Below, one piece after another: positions 8,981-17,456 of a stretch of 64,000 bases of DNA. The notes beneath the pieces were generated by a model. The model was not told the DNA's origin. It did no database searches and was given only the letters and a program-made list of their open reading frames with translations. Position 1 is the first letter of the stretch; every line of letters starts with the position of its first letter. Source of the DNA: Butyrivibrio sp. AC2005 (GTDB taxonomy: Bacteria > Bacillota > Clostridia > Lachnospirales > Lachnospiraceae). The stretch is taken from NCBI RefSeq assembly GCF_000424145.1, contig NZ_KE384137.1:555740-619739 (forward strand), written 5' to 3'. Made by a program: the position numbers and the translations under genes.

Positions 8981-9700
8981 TCAGACATTAAACATACGAG
9001 ACGTGGCACTTCTGAGTTCTCTGAATCTGAATAATAATGTAGCAATAAGTGTTATGGCGAAAGCTGCCATTACAAATACCGCTGCATAGGGAACGGAATT
9101 TTCACCATTCCATATAAAGATTATCTGCGAAAATGCCATAACCGCATCCATAACAATATAGATTATGTATTCCTCAAATCTGAGCTTCATTACCTGTGCA
9201 ACAATCCAGCTTAAAATCGTATGTCCAACCAGGCTAAAGGGTATCATCCAGGACACACTCCAGCCGTAAAAGCCGGTTTTCTTATCGACGTAGTAATTTA
9301 TGATAATTGCCACGATAACTTCTATGGTCAATACTTTCAAAATGTTGTAGCGATATCTCATAATTGCGAGAATATCAAGCCACAGCACAACACTTCCAAG
9401 AATAAAAACCGGAACCCAGGTCACTGAATCTCCAAACAGGTATTTTATCGCTGCACCCATTACTATGATTATTCCAAGCAGAAATGTACATATTTTCACA
9501 AAGGTCACACCGCTGATTCTCCGCTCCGGAAGTGTTGGATAAGGTGCTTCACTTTCTTCGGAAAAATCATTGATGTCGTACATTTTCTTATCAAGACCGG
9601 TTCGAAGAACATCCTTTTTGCCAAGGACTTTTCCTTCACACAAAGGACAGCAGGTTTTATCTCCCCTTATTACAATTTTACATTTTGGGCAGTATTGCAT
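8981..9700 (-). CDS. DUF6320-type membrane protein with N-terminal zinc ribbon
   Basis: 239 residues. The first 25 residues form a zinc ribbon with two CxxC pairs (CPKC ... CCPLC), then a short linker and about six membrane segments (for example 'VKICTFLLGIIIVMGAAI'). This organisation matches DUF6320 proteins of Firmicutes, which have no established function. The start codon overlaps the stop of the upstream condensation-fold gene (TAATG, with AAAGGAG before it), so translation is probably coupled and the two products likely act together. Family assignment is from remembered resemblance and is moderately sure. Confidence 0.65.
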   Translation of the reverse strand: MQYCPKCKIVIRGDKTCCPLCEGKVLGKKDVLRTGLDKKMYDINDFSEESEAPYPTLPERRISGVTFVKICTFLLGIIIVMGAAIKYLFGDSVTWVPVFILGSVVLWLDILAIMRYRYNILKVLTIEVIVAIIINYYVDKKTGFYGWSVSWMIPFSLVGHTILSWIVAQVMKLRFEEYIIYIVMDAVMAFSQIIFIWNGENSVPYAAVFVMAAFAITLIATLLFRFRELRSATSRMFNV

Positions 9701-11001
9701 TACTTACTCTCCTTTGCTTTCTTATCGTGAACAGGCACATCAAAGTCATTGGTACTAAGCTCAACTCCCAGTCCCTCGGCAGTAAGCCTTCTGCAAAGAT
9801 TAAGCATTGTAGGATGCGAAGTAAAGGCTGAGCATTCTCCAAATACCATCCTATCGCCGAAGCTGCATATGGTTATCTGCTCCTTAGCCGCCGTCATGAA
9901 AGCTGAAAATCTGTCGATGAACGGTGTTACCTCTGTTGGCATTTTAATCAGTCCCATATTGGAAATAGAGGTCGTAACACCTTTTTTTGCAGCCGCATCA
10001 AATCGTCCTATGGCATAGTCCTTGATGAATAAGGGAACAACCTTGATTGCAATATTGTGCTCAAGGGCTGCATATGAATTCATGGTTTCATTGACTCTTG
10101 TAGGTTCGAGCTGCTGCTTAAATGCATCATCAACCTCTTCTATTATGCTCACCATCGTACCATCATAATCGAAGGGATCAAATTTAATGCTGATAACTCC
10201 AAAAAAGTTTCTGGCAGTAAAGGACTTGTAGTACTGTCTTAAGTTTACAGGCACACTCACCACTATCGGCTTTTTCATCTGAGCAGTGGACATTGTATCA
10301 ATAATTGCTCCTATGTAAATCGATGTGCTCAGAATTCCTACTGTAGTACCGAATTTTAATGCCAGCTCCTTAAAAGCATTGGCTGATACACAGGCCTCAA
10401 CTATATGTGATTCGTTATTGCTGTCAACTTCCCCGTGGAGCTGATAAGCATTGTTTCTTGCAAGAGTCCTTAACTGTTTTAAGCCTTTTTGTTTTCTGTA
10501 AAAATGTGTAAAAGAGTCAAGATTCTTCTCTGCTACAGACGCAGTTTCTGCTGCAAAGAATTCATTATCCACATGAAAATCATGAGCGATTTCCAGATAT
10601 CTGGTTATCATTCTCCTAAAAAACATGAGGGCGCCGGTTCCGTCTGCCAGCACATGAAACATTTCAATACTTATTCTTCTTTTATAATAAAAAACTCTGT
10701 ATAAAAGGTTCTTTTTTCCCGGAAGATAAAGAGGGCTGCAAGCAGGAAGATGCTCCTCCTCCACTGTACAGTTAAGATTGCTGTCCTCAAGGTAATACCA
10801 GAAAAGGCCTCTCCTTAAGACACAGTTAAAGAAAGGGTATTCGACGATAGACTCGTCAAGTGCCCTTTGTAAAATTACGGGATCAATCTCCTCCAATAGT
10901 TCGCAGGAAATACGAAAAACTCTCGTATTTGCTCCACGAACCGTTGAAGGTATGATTTTTGCTGCATTATCGAGTTTGTACCAATTTGTACGTCTTTCCA
11001 T
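9700..11001 (-). CDS. Condensation-fold (alcohol acetyltransferase-like) acyltransferase
   Basis: 433 residues of the chloramphenicol-acetyltransferase/condensation superfamily. The catalytic HxxxDG motif is intact as His116-Val-Leu-Ala-Asp120-Gly121, and the usual N-terminal strand-helix start ('WYKLDNAAKIIPSTVRGANT') and C-terminal region are present. Such enzymes transfer acyl groups to hydroxyls or amines; genes of this kind are often labelled 'alcohol acetyltransferase'. No signal peptide. The gene is 17 bp downstream of the GH120 xylosidase and translationally coupled to the DUF6320 membrane protein. Only a weak purine-rich site (AAAGAAA) precedes the ATG, so it may depend on coupling. 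Acceptor and donor are unknown. Confidence 0.75.
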   Translation of the reverse strand: MERRTNWYKLDNAAKIIPSTVRGANTRVFRISCELLEEIDPVILQRALDESIVEYPFFNCVLRRGLFWYYLEDSNLNCTVEEEHLPACSPLYLPGKKNLLYRVFYYKRRISIEMFHVLADGTGALMFFRRMITRYLEIAHDFHVDNEFFAAETASVAEKNLDSFTHFYRKQKGLKQLRTLARNNAYQLHGEVDSNNESHIVEACVSANAFKELALKFGTTVGILSTSIYIGAIIDTMSTAQMKKPIVVSVPVNLRQYYKSFTARNFFGVISIKFDPFDYDGTMVSIIEEVDDAFKQQLEPTRVNETMNSYAALEHNIAIKVVPLFIKDYAIGRFDAAAKKGVTTSISNMGLIKMPTEVTPFIDRFSAFMTAAKEQITICSFGDRMVFGECSAFTSHPTMLNLCRRLTAEGLGVELSTNDFDVPVHDKKAKESK

Positions 11002-11018
11002 TATATTTCTTTATATCG

Positions 11019-13703
11019 TCACAGATTCTCTACAGTCTCTGCAACAGGCTCAATAGGAGATGTCTTTACTCTGTAAATTACATCCTCAAGTGAGATAAAT
11101 TTTTTCTCCTGTATAAATTTCAAATATTTAGGTGTAAGTCTCATTGTGATTCGAGGCTCCAGCGCTTTATTTACTCTTGCGCTTATGGTCTTGCAGGCAT
11201 CCGCAGGATCATGTGTCATACTCTTACTGAGTACGCATAAAAGTGTTCCCACCGTCTGCACCAGTCCGCTCATATTGGGATCCTGACTTACATCAACGGA
11301 TTGAAGTGAATTCACACTCCATCTTTTCCTCTCAGAGTATATACCATATTCGCAGTCAACCTCAACAAGCTTCTGGGTTTTCAGATCCCGAAGCCACGCT
11401 GTATTACCTCTTACGAAAATGTCCTGCACCTGGAAAAGTGTTCCGTTGTAGGGGAAGGTCACGCTCTCACAGCCGGTCATTGTAATATCCGCCTGAACTC
11501 TTGTGATCTCATCCTCCTTCTCGGATGCTTCCCAGCTGCCCTCTCCCTCAGGGCCGCTCTCATAATTTCCCCATGGCTCCGTCTCGGGCTCTGCCTCGGA
11601 AAACTCTCTCTGTGAAATTCTTTTTCTCGCTTTGCCCTCAAGACGTTCCTTAGCATGATGATAAATAGCTCTTCCACTCATTGTAGGCATAGCCACAGTA
11701 AAACGGTCTCCTGCTCCCTCTTCAAAAGGTCCGCATAGAGGATGAATACTTCTTTTTCTTCCGAAATAGTCAGTATCCATTAAAAGTTCGGTACCATCTC
11801 TGTTCTCAAAGCGCTGCTCCGGTTCGAAGGCTTCTCCTAGAACTTTCGAGGATATCATCCTTGTCATACTGCGGGGCAGATATTCATATAAATTTGTATG
11901 AAGTCTGAAATTGCCCTCTTCCTCGGATACCATAATCTTAACGGTATGGTTTTTCTCTATATACGCACCATATTCCGAATCACAGGGCTGTGCGCCGTTG
12001 AAATACGCATTACCGCCCGTATAAACAGGAAGATGGTCATAATATCTGTCATTGGGTCTATCCTCCCACTTAACTGTCGGATCCGGCGGTAATGTTGCAA
12101 AGTACTGCTCCCTTGTGGGATAACCATCATAGGGCTTGGTTCCGCAAATAAAGTTATACAGTGACAGAGACTCCTGTCCTTCTTTATGGGCATAGTCTCG
12201 CAGATCCTGCCTAATCTCCTTTTGCACGAAAATATTGTTATAGAAACGTGCATCTCCATGTAGGATAGTCATAAATCCGGCTATCTTAGTGGAATGAGGT
12301 ACATGATACGGCGTATATCTGCAGCTCTGGAACTTTTTACCACCATTGTCTGTTCCCTGACCAACATATGAAAATGATCCATTTATCAGATTATGCACAA
12401 GTGCAATTCCCTGTGTACTAAGTCTGCAGGAAATATCCGATAACAAAAGATTGTGATCGATGATGGTAGGCCCATGAGATACCTCGACAAAAATGTCTTC
12501 ACCAAGTGCAAGACCATCAGCAATCTCGCATCCTTCAGGCGTTGTATTATCATGGAAGAAGTTTTGTGTCACTCTTGTTCCCTGCGCCTGCCAGTCAAGC
12601 CATAAACCTCTTGTGCAGTGATGAATGTGGTTTCTCCGTATCACAACATCAATGGCGGCATGAAGCTTAATTCCTCCAATCTCCGCACCTTCAAGATTAT
12701 GCTTATTATTTATCCTGTAGATATGATTGTCTTCGATTGTACTAAAAACAGCACCCATATGTCCGACAATACCTGTCTGTCCGCAGTCATGGATTTCACA
12801 CCTTCTGACAATGTGAGAACCGATTGTTTCCTTATCCCATCCATCATTGACCGCCTGACAGACAGCATCTCTCTCAGTCTGTGTCCCGTCCTTAATATAT
12901 GTTCCTGTCCACTTGTTATTATTTCTGCTCTGGTAATATTTTCCCAAAGAAATTCCAGCACATTTTGATTCGGAAATCTCACAATCCTCTATGATCCATC
13001 CCTTTGCCCAATGGGGTCCTATAAGACCATCCTGATATGCAGTGGGAGGCGCCCACTGTGTAGCAGCCTGCCTGAGCGCAAAGCCTGATACAGTGATATA
13101 GTTAATCCCATTTTCAAGAGGCATGAAGCAATTTCTGCGAACACTGATTTCAACATCTTCCTCATTGGGATCTTTTCCATGGAAATTGGCAAAAATGACG
13201 GTATCGTTGTTTTCCTGCGCTGAATACCATGTATATACGCTGAATTCCTGATCCCAGGAAGCACGTCTTATAACAGGATCGCATACAGCATCAAGCGAAT
13301 CCACTTCATACATGGATTTGCCATTTAAGAAAACATCACCGGTATGATTTATTGTTTTTCCCCAGTACCAGTCACCTTCCACAGGTGTTGTAAAGGGATT
13401 ATAATCTCCGAAAATATCATTAGGAACGTTGACCTTCCAGACATCGCCTTTAAAAGGCTCCCATTCCTTGATTCTCTCCGCTCCGGTGATTACAGCGCCC
13501 TGCGGCTCTGCACTACAGTAAACAATTGGAGCGTCCTTTGTTCCACCATTTGCGGGATGAACAAATTCTCTGTAAATTCCCGGAGCTACAATTACAATGT
13601 CTCCGGGCTGCGCAATGTCAGCAGCTTCCTGAATAAAGCGGAATGGATGGTTTCTCGTTCCGTCGCCACTTCGAACTACGCTCTGCGAAACATAAATCTG
13701 CAT
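11019..13703 (-). CDS. GH120 beta-xylosidase with C-terminal extension
   Basis: 894 residues, a right-handed parallel beta-helix enzyme matching the GH120 beta-xylosidase of Thermoanaerobacterium saccharolyticum (XylC). Shared segments include 'WAPPTAYQDGLIGPHW', 'GWIIEDCEI', 'GLWLDWQAQGTRV' and 'DIFVEVSHGP'. Asp370 and Glu407 fall in the segments carrying the known nucleophile and acid/base (Asp382, Glu405 in XylC); their spacing is 37 rather than 23 because ~14 residues are inserted between. No signal peptide, so it should hydrolyse imported xylo-oligosaccharides. XylC is ~640 residues; the last ~220-250 residues here, after an acidic linker (~700-740), are an extra region of unknown role. 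GGGGG lies seven bases before the ATG. Confidence 0.88.
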   Translation of the reverse strand: MQIYVSQSVVRSGDGTRNHPFRFIQEAADIAQPGDIVIVAPGIYREFVHPANGGTKDAPIVYCSAEPQGAVITGAERIKEWEPFKGDVWKVNVPNDIFGDYNPFTTPVEGDWYWGKTINHTGDVFLNGKSMYEVDSLDAVCDPVIRRASWDQEFSVYTWYSAQENNDTVIFANFHGKDPNEEDVEISVRRNCFMPLENGINYITVSGFALRQAATQWAPPTAYQDGLIGPHWAKGWIIEDCEISESKCAGISLGKYYQSRNNNKWTGTYIKDGTQTERDAVCQAVNDGWDKETIGSHIVRRCEIHDCGQTGIVGHMGAVFSTIEDNHIYRINNKHNLEGAEIGGIKLHAAIDVVIRRNHIHHCTRGLWLDWQAQGTRVTQNFFHDNTTPEGCEIADGLALGEDIFVEVSHGPTIIDHNLLLSDISCRLSTQGIALVHNLINGSFSYVGQGTDNGGKKFQSCRYTPYHVPHSTKIAGFMTILHGDARFYNNIFVQKEIRQDLRDYAHKEGQESLSLYNFICGTKPYDGYPTREQYFATLPPDPTVKWEDRPNDRYYDHLPVYTGGNAYFNGAQPCDSEYGAYIEKNHTVKIMVSEEEGNFRLHTNLYEYLPRSMTRMISSKVLGEAFEPEQRFENRDGTELLMDTDYFGRKRSIHPLCGPFEEGAGDRFTVAMPTMSGRAIYHHAKERLEGKARKRISQREFSEAEPETEPWGNYESGPEGEGSWEASEKEDEITRVQADITMTGCESVTFPYNGTLFQVQDIFVRGNTAWLRDLKTQKLVEVDCEYGIYSERKRWSVNSLQSVDVSQDPNMSGLVQTVGTLLCVLSKSMTHDPADACKTISARVNKALEPRITMRLTPKYLKFIQEKKFISLEDVIYRVKTSPIEPVAETVENL

Positions 13704-13740
13704 GGCAATACCCCCATTAAAAAAATTTTTTTATAAGAAA

Positions 13741-14892
13741 TTAGTCATTTCTGGCATGCTTCATATGGTATAAGTCAGTATCTGCTCTTGCTATCAGTGA
13801 AGGAATCGGAACAGGTGATGAATAATCATACTCCGCAATTCCGACACAAACAGAAAGATCATAGGGTGCTCCGGCCTTCTCATTAAGTATTCTTACACTT
13901 GAACGTATCTTATCTGACAGCCAGTTTACTTCACCTTTATATTCAGTCTCAGCTATAATTATAAACTCATCTCCACCGAATCTGGACACAAAGAAACGAT
14001 TTCTGTGTGCCTGACATGCTTCCTTCATTGCTGTTGCTACACGAACCAGCGCCTTGTCCCCCTCAACATGACCATAGGTATCATTTATATCTTTGAAATG
14101 ATCAACATCTATTATCATGAGATACAACGAAAGTCCCGGCGTGGGAGATTTCATCTTTTTCATAAGATATCTCTGCATCTGATGACGATTATTAACCTGA
14201 GTAAGCGAATCCATGGAAACCAGATTCTCAATAGAAGTAAGATAAATCAGCAGAACCGCAATTGTAGCTCCGTAACACATTATAGGAGTTGTCAGGAATA
14301 TCACTTGTAATATTCCGCAAACAACAGGGAGTATGGGGAAAATACCTATAACATAATAAAGACTGTTATCAAGATAGCGCTCCTGAGTATAAGCCCTGTA
14401 GAATCCCTTAATTGATGAATAGAACATATATCCCCCGGGAATAAGAAGCAGCACTGCATACAGTGGTCCATACTGAAGAACACCATTTTCATCAAAATGA
14501 AAAACTATCCCATTAAAGGAGCCGAATATTATCAATATTATTCCCACAAACATGGGAATAGAGCAGCGAATCATGCCGCCTTTCGAAACAATTTTTTTAT
14601 TTTGCTGAAGCAACTCGCAGTATATAAACCAGCAAAAACCACAGCCCACAATAAAACCATAAGGAATTATTGTGGCAATGTACATACCGGTCTCAGTAGC
14701 TGGCAATATTTTGCCCTCAAACAGTACCCATACTGCATCAGACAAAAAATAACCCATCATAAGCCAAATCATTTGTCTTATTACGATAGTTGAAATCTGG
14801 CGATCAATGCCCTGATTAATTTTTACAAGAACAAGCCCCAAAATAAGAATGCAGGCTATATTAGCCTCTGCATAGTAAAAAACTTCAGTCAA
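13741..14892 (-). CDS. Membrane diguanylate cyclase (GGDEF domain)
   Basis: 383 residues: about seven N-terminal membrane helices (residues ~5-215) followed by a GGDEF domain with intact active-site GGDEF at residues 306-310. It makes cyclic di-GMP from two GTP. The inhibitory I-site RxxD is degenerate: the conserved Arg is present but Phe replaces Asp, so product feedback inhibition may be lost. The chosen start is a TTG with AGGGGG seven bases upstream; an earlier in-frame TTG at 14910 would place that site inside the gene. It is 37 bp upstream of the GH120 gene and appears co-transcribed with the carbohydrate operon. Confidence 0.88.
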   Translation of the reverse strand: MTEVFYYAEANIACILILGLVLVKINQGIDRQISTIVIRQMIWLMMGYFLSDAVWVLFEGKILPATETGMYIATIIPYGFIVGCGFCWFIYCELLQQNKKIVSKGGMIRCSIPMFVGIILIIFGSFNGIVFHFDENGVLQYGPLYAVLLLIPGGYMFYSSIKGFYRAYTQERYLDNSLYYVIGIFPILPVVCGILQVIFLTTPIMCYGATIAVLLIYLTSIENLVSMDSLTQVNNRHQMQRYLMKKMKSPTPGLSLYLMIIDVDHFKDINDTYGHVEGDKALVRVATAMKEACQAHRNRFFVSRFGGDEFIIIAETEYKGEVNWLSDKIRSSVRILNEKAGAPYDLSVCVGIAEYDYSSPVPIPSLIARADTDLYHMKHARND

Positions 14893-14919
14893 CTTGAAGC
14901 CCCCTAACAAAATTATTTC

Positions 14920-15192
14920 TTAAGCACCGTTTGCTACCGCTTTCAGTGCCTCAAACTCCGATTCAAATACACCACCCATCTTCTCTAGCTCATCCCAGGT
15001 ATACCAAGATCCCGAAAGCTGAATACCATTGATTGAAACATCAGTCACCACAACCATAAACGGCTTATGATTAATTACAATATAAGCTGTCCTGTTCATG
15101 CCAAGTGGTGCAACAAAGGCATGACCGGTATCTATCAGATAATTTATCTGATCCAGTGTGAGATTTTTGGTTAGCGGCATTGTTCTCAGCAT
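14920..15192 (-). CDS. Small hypothetical protein
   Basis: 90 residues, no signal peptide or membrane segment. It has a helical start (LTLDQINYLIDTGHAF) and a strand-rich middle (APLGMNRTAYIVINHKPFMVVV) and is not recognised. CGGAG lies seven bases before the ATG, and the gene ends 27 bp before the diguanylate cyclase start in the same direction, so it probably opens this operon. A small regulatory or adaptor role for the cyclase is possible but only inferred from position. Confidence 0.6.
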   Translation of the reverse strand: MLRTMPLTKNLTLDQINYLIDTGHAFVAPLGMNRTAYIVINHKPFMVVVTDVSINGIQLSGSWYTWDELEKMGGVFESEFEALKAVANGA

Positions 15193-15331
15193 CAGACTGC
15201 TCCGAAGATATATTTGACCTTAAAAATGAATATAAAGCCCTATATTTATTCTAAGGTTGAAAAGCTATATTATCAATTAAATGAATATGAAAAATTAGTA
15301 AACTCGTTATCATATTTTTAACAGTAATATA

Positions 15332-16030
15332 TCACTTTTTTGAATAATCTCTCTCACCGAATATACCGGTACCGACTCTGACAAAGGTTGCTCCCTCTTC
15401 GATTGCAATTTCATAATCCCCTGTCATTCCCATAGAGAGCGTATCAAGCTGTGTACCTTCTATGTTTTCTTTTTTTAGCGACTCCATAAGCTCACGCAGG
15501 CCCTTAAAATATACTCTGTTGGATTCCGGATCATCTGTGTAGGGTGCAATTGTCATAAGTCCTCGAACACGTACATGTGGAAGCTTAGCTATGGTTCTTA
15601 CAAAGTCGGGAGTTTCTTCCGGAGTAAGACCAAACTTTGTATCTTCAGCTGCCATGTTGACCTCGCAGAGAACATCCATCACCAAATCGTTTTTTGCTGC
15701 CTGCTTCTCTATTTCTTCTGCAAGGCTAAGCTTATCAACCGAGTGAATCATATCAACTTTTCCCGGAAGATATTTCACCTTATTTGTCTGAAGATGACCA
15801 ATCATATGCCAATGAAGAGGTTCCTTGATCTCCTCAGTCTTATCTCTTATCTCCTGAACCTTATTTTCACCGAAAACCGTAATTCCGCATTCCATAGCCT
15901 GTCTTATATCGGAAACAGGCTTGGTCTTACTGACAGCGATAAGTGTTACTTCGCTTCTGTCACGACCTGCTCTGTCGCAGGCTGCCTGGATATGTTTTTC
16001 TACTTCCTGCAGATTTTCTTTGATAGACAT
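15332..16030 (-). CDS. YggS-family pyridoxal phosphate homeostasis protein
   Basis: 232 residues, full length for the YggS/PLPBP family: a single TIM-barrel domain like alanine racemase N-terminal domains. The PLP-binding lysine lies in 'LIAVSKTKP', near residue 36. Other family marks are 'FGENKVQEIRDK', 'WHMIGHLQTNKVKYLPG' and the C-terminal 'SMGMTGDYEIAIEEGATFVRVGTGIFG'. It buffers free PLP and affects amino-acid and keto-acid pools in the cytoplasm. AAGGGAG precedes the ATG directly after a copy of the dispersed palindromic element. Confidence 0.95.
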   Translation of the reverse strand: MSIKENLQEVEKHIQAACDRAGRDRSEVTLIAVSKTKPVSDIRQAMECGITVFGENKVQEIRDKTEEIKEPLHWHMIGHLQTNKVKYLPGKVDMIHSVDKLSLAEEIEKQAAKNDLVMDVLCEVNMAAEDTKFGLTPEETPDFVRTIAKLPHVRVRGLMTIAPYTDDPESNRVYFKGLRELMESLKKENIEGTQLDTLSMGMTGDYEIAIEEGATFVRVGTGIFGERDYSKK

Positions 16031-16044
16031 TTTTTCTCCCTTCT

Positions 16045-16089
16045 CCCCTCATCCGTCGCTTCGCGCCACCTTCCCCCTAGGGGGAAGGC
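16045..16089 (-). repeat. Dispersed palindromic element, copy 1 (short form)
   Basis: Read on the minus strand it has two hairpins: a G/C hairpin built on CCTTCCCC/GGGGAAGG, then a short GCGCGAAGCG-type hairpin, ending in GACGGATGAGGGG. It lies between the Nudix gene and the yggS start codon, ending 14 bases before the ATG. The same core occurs at 20308, 62944 and 63876 in the same orientation. Unlike the other copies, no tandem repeat is attached. Confidence 0.85.
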
Positions 16090-16121
16090 ATTATATTTTT
16101 CATCCACATGCTACTAAATAT

Positions 16122-16730
16122 TTATATATTTAAAAATTTAAACGGATCCTCATCGTGCAGAAAATGCTGAAGCTGATATGCTGCAAGAATTGCAACATGT
16201 TCCTCTTTAAGGATTCTTCTGACTTCATCTCTGTCTGCAATAACCACCTGAATCTCTTCGCTTATTTCCTGATATTTGTCAGTAATCTCACCATCAGCGT
16301 ATCCAAATACCATAGCCACAGACTCGTCTGTCATACCAACTGATGAAAAGCGCGGAAGCTCATACATCGAGTCAACATCAAGAGGATGGAAATTAAGGCC
16401 TGTTTCCTCATGAAGCTCTCTCACTGCAGCTTCCCTGTAATCCTCACCGGGTTCACAAAGTCCTGCGGGGAACTCATATATGTATGTGTTTATCGGATAA
16501 CGATACTGTCTTACAAGAACCACCTTGTCCTTTTTTTCTCCACATAATGCATAAATTGATACACCATCAGCCACATTTTTACCGGTGGTAATCATAAGAT
16601 TATCTTTAGTTTTGGATCTGGATGCAACATAATAGTTTGAATGATGTCCTTTATCATTCTCTCCCTCGACATGAAAAAGGTTTACAAATCTGTTTTCAGT
16701 AAGCTGTTCCAAAGAATTTATTTTTGCCAT
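16122..16730 (-). CDS. Nudix hydrolase, ADP-ribose pyrophosphatase-like
   Basis: About 202 residues. The Nudix box is complete: 'GLCEPGEDYREAAVRELHEETGL' reads G-x5-E-x7-R-E-L-x-E-E-x-G-L. The flanking 'VVLVRQYRYPINTYIYEFPAG' is typical of the ADP-ribose/nucleoside-diphosphate-sugar branch. It hydrolyses a nucleoside diphosphate derivative in the cytoplasm; the exact substrate is not fixed by sequence. The start 'MAKINSLEQL' is preferred, with GAGGAG ~13 bases upstream; a TTG at 16781 with AAAGGA is also possible and would overlap mntP by 11 bp. The gene follows mntP directly. Confidence 0.85.
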   Translation of the reverse strand: MAKINSLEQLTENRFVNLFHVEGENDKGHHSNYYVASRSKTKDNLMITTGKNVADGVSIYALCGEKKDKVVLVRQYRYPINTYIYEFPAGLCEPGEDYREAAVRELHEETGLNFHPLDVDSMYELPRFSSVGMTDESVAMVFGYADGEITDKYQEISEEIQVVIADRDEVRRILKEEHVAILAAYQLQHFLHDEDPFKFLNI

Positions 16731-16770
16731 ATTTTTATATGTTCTCCTCTTATAAAACTTGTTTGCCTCT

Positions 16771-17367
16771 TTATAGACCAATTATTCCTTTGACAAATAT
16801 TTCTATTCCTATTCCGATTAGAATTACGCCACCTACTATTGTCGCTCTTCCGGCGAGTTTTAGGCCGACTTTCCTTCCAAGGTGAAGTCCTATTCTGCAT
16901 ATAATGAAGGTTACTGCTCCGATAATTAATGCGGAAAGCAACGCTTCAAATGTCTTGTACTCAGAAATGGTAAAGCCTACCGAAAGGGCGTCTATTGCAG
17001 TGGCAATCCCCTGAACCATAAGAAGTTTAAAGGTAAGAGGCTCTTTTTCAATAGGTTCATCACTTTTTTGCTCCTTAATTCCTTCAATAAGCATTTTCCC
17101 ACCGATGTATGCAAGAAGTATCAGCGCAATCCAGGGAATAAAGGTTTGAAACTGTGTAAACAAAGTTGCAATAGTATGTACACATATCCATCCGATCATC
17201 GGCATAAGGAACTGAAAGCCTGCAAACGTACCTGCTATGGCGTTTTTCCTCTTATTGCTCATGTCAGGGTCTGCGATAGCATTTGCTATAGACACAGAAA
17301 AAGCATCCATCGCCAGTCCCACGCCAAGCAAAATGGAATTACCTATAAGAAATATTAAAGTTGTCAT
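16771..17367 (-). CDS. mntP: Manganese efflux pump MntP
   Basis: 198 residues with six predicted membrane helices, the size and pattern of MntP/YebN (DUF204). The two internal repeats carry the metal-path aspartates: 'GLAMDAFSVSIANA' near residue 20 and 'ATAIDALSVGF' near residue 112. It exports Mn2+ to prevent toxicity. AGGAG lies seven bases before the ATG and a good promoter lies just upstream. No yybP-ykoY manganese riboswitch fits in the short (~90 bp) leader region, unlike in many relatives. Confidence 0.92.
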   Translation of the reverse strand: MTTLIFLIGNSILLGVGLAMDAFSVSIANAIADPDMSNKRKNAIAGTFAGFQFLMPMIGWICVHTIATLFTQFQTFIPWIALILLAYIGGKMLIEGIKEQKSDEPIEKEPLTFKLLMVQGIATAIDALSVGFTISEYKTFEALLSALIIGAVTFIICRIGLHLGRKVGLKLAGRATIVGGVILIGIGIEIFVKGIIGL

Positions 17368-17396
17368 TGAAATGCTCCTAAATTAATAATAAAAAT

Positions 17397-17425
17397 ATTA
17401 TGCACTTGTAGCTATTCATAGTCAA
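17397..17425 (-). promoter_or_regulatory. Promoter for mntP
   Basis: On the minus strand TTGACT is followed by a 17-bp spacer and CATAAT, a close match to the vegetative sigma consensus, about 30 bp before the mntP start codon. Confidence 0.6.
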
Positions 17426-17443
17426 TTATTGACATATTCAGAG

Positions 17444-17449
17444 TATAAT
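17444..17449 (+). promoter_or_regulatory. -10 box placing transcription start at the CDF start codon
   Basis: A perfect TATAAT ends 7 bases before the ATG of the CDF gene, and no ribosome site lies between. If this is the promoter, the transcript begins at or next to the start codon (leaderless). No good -35 is seen: a TTGACA is only 9 bp away. Confidence 0.45.
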
Positions 17450-17456
17450 AAAACTT

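Noticed and set aside
15575..16117. Plus-strand 180-residue frame
   Set aside because: It lies opposite yggS and runs through the palindromic repeat; no ribosome site or family resemblance.
17368..17456. Possible yybP-ykoY manganese riboswitch before mntP
   Set aside because: The region is too short and lacks the paired GGGGAGUA-type loops; an ordinary promoter fits.
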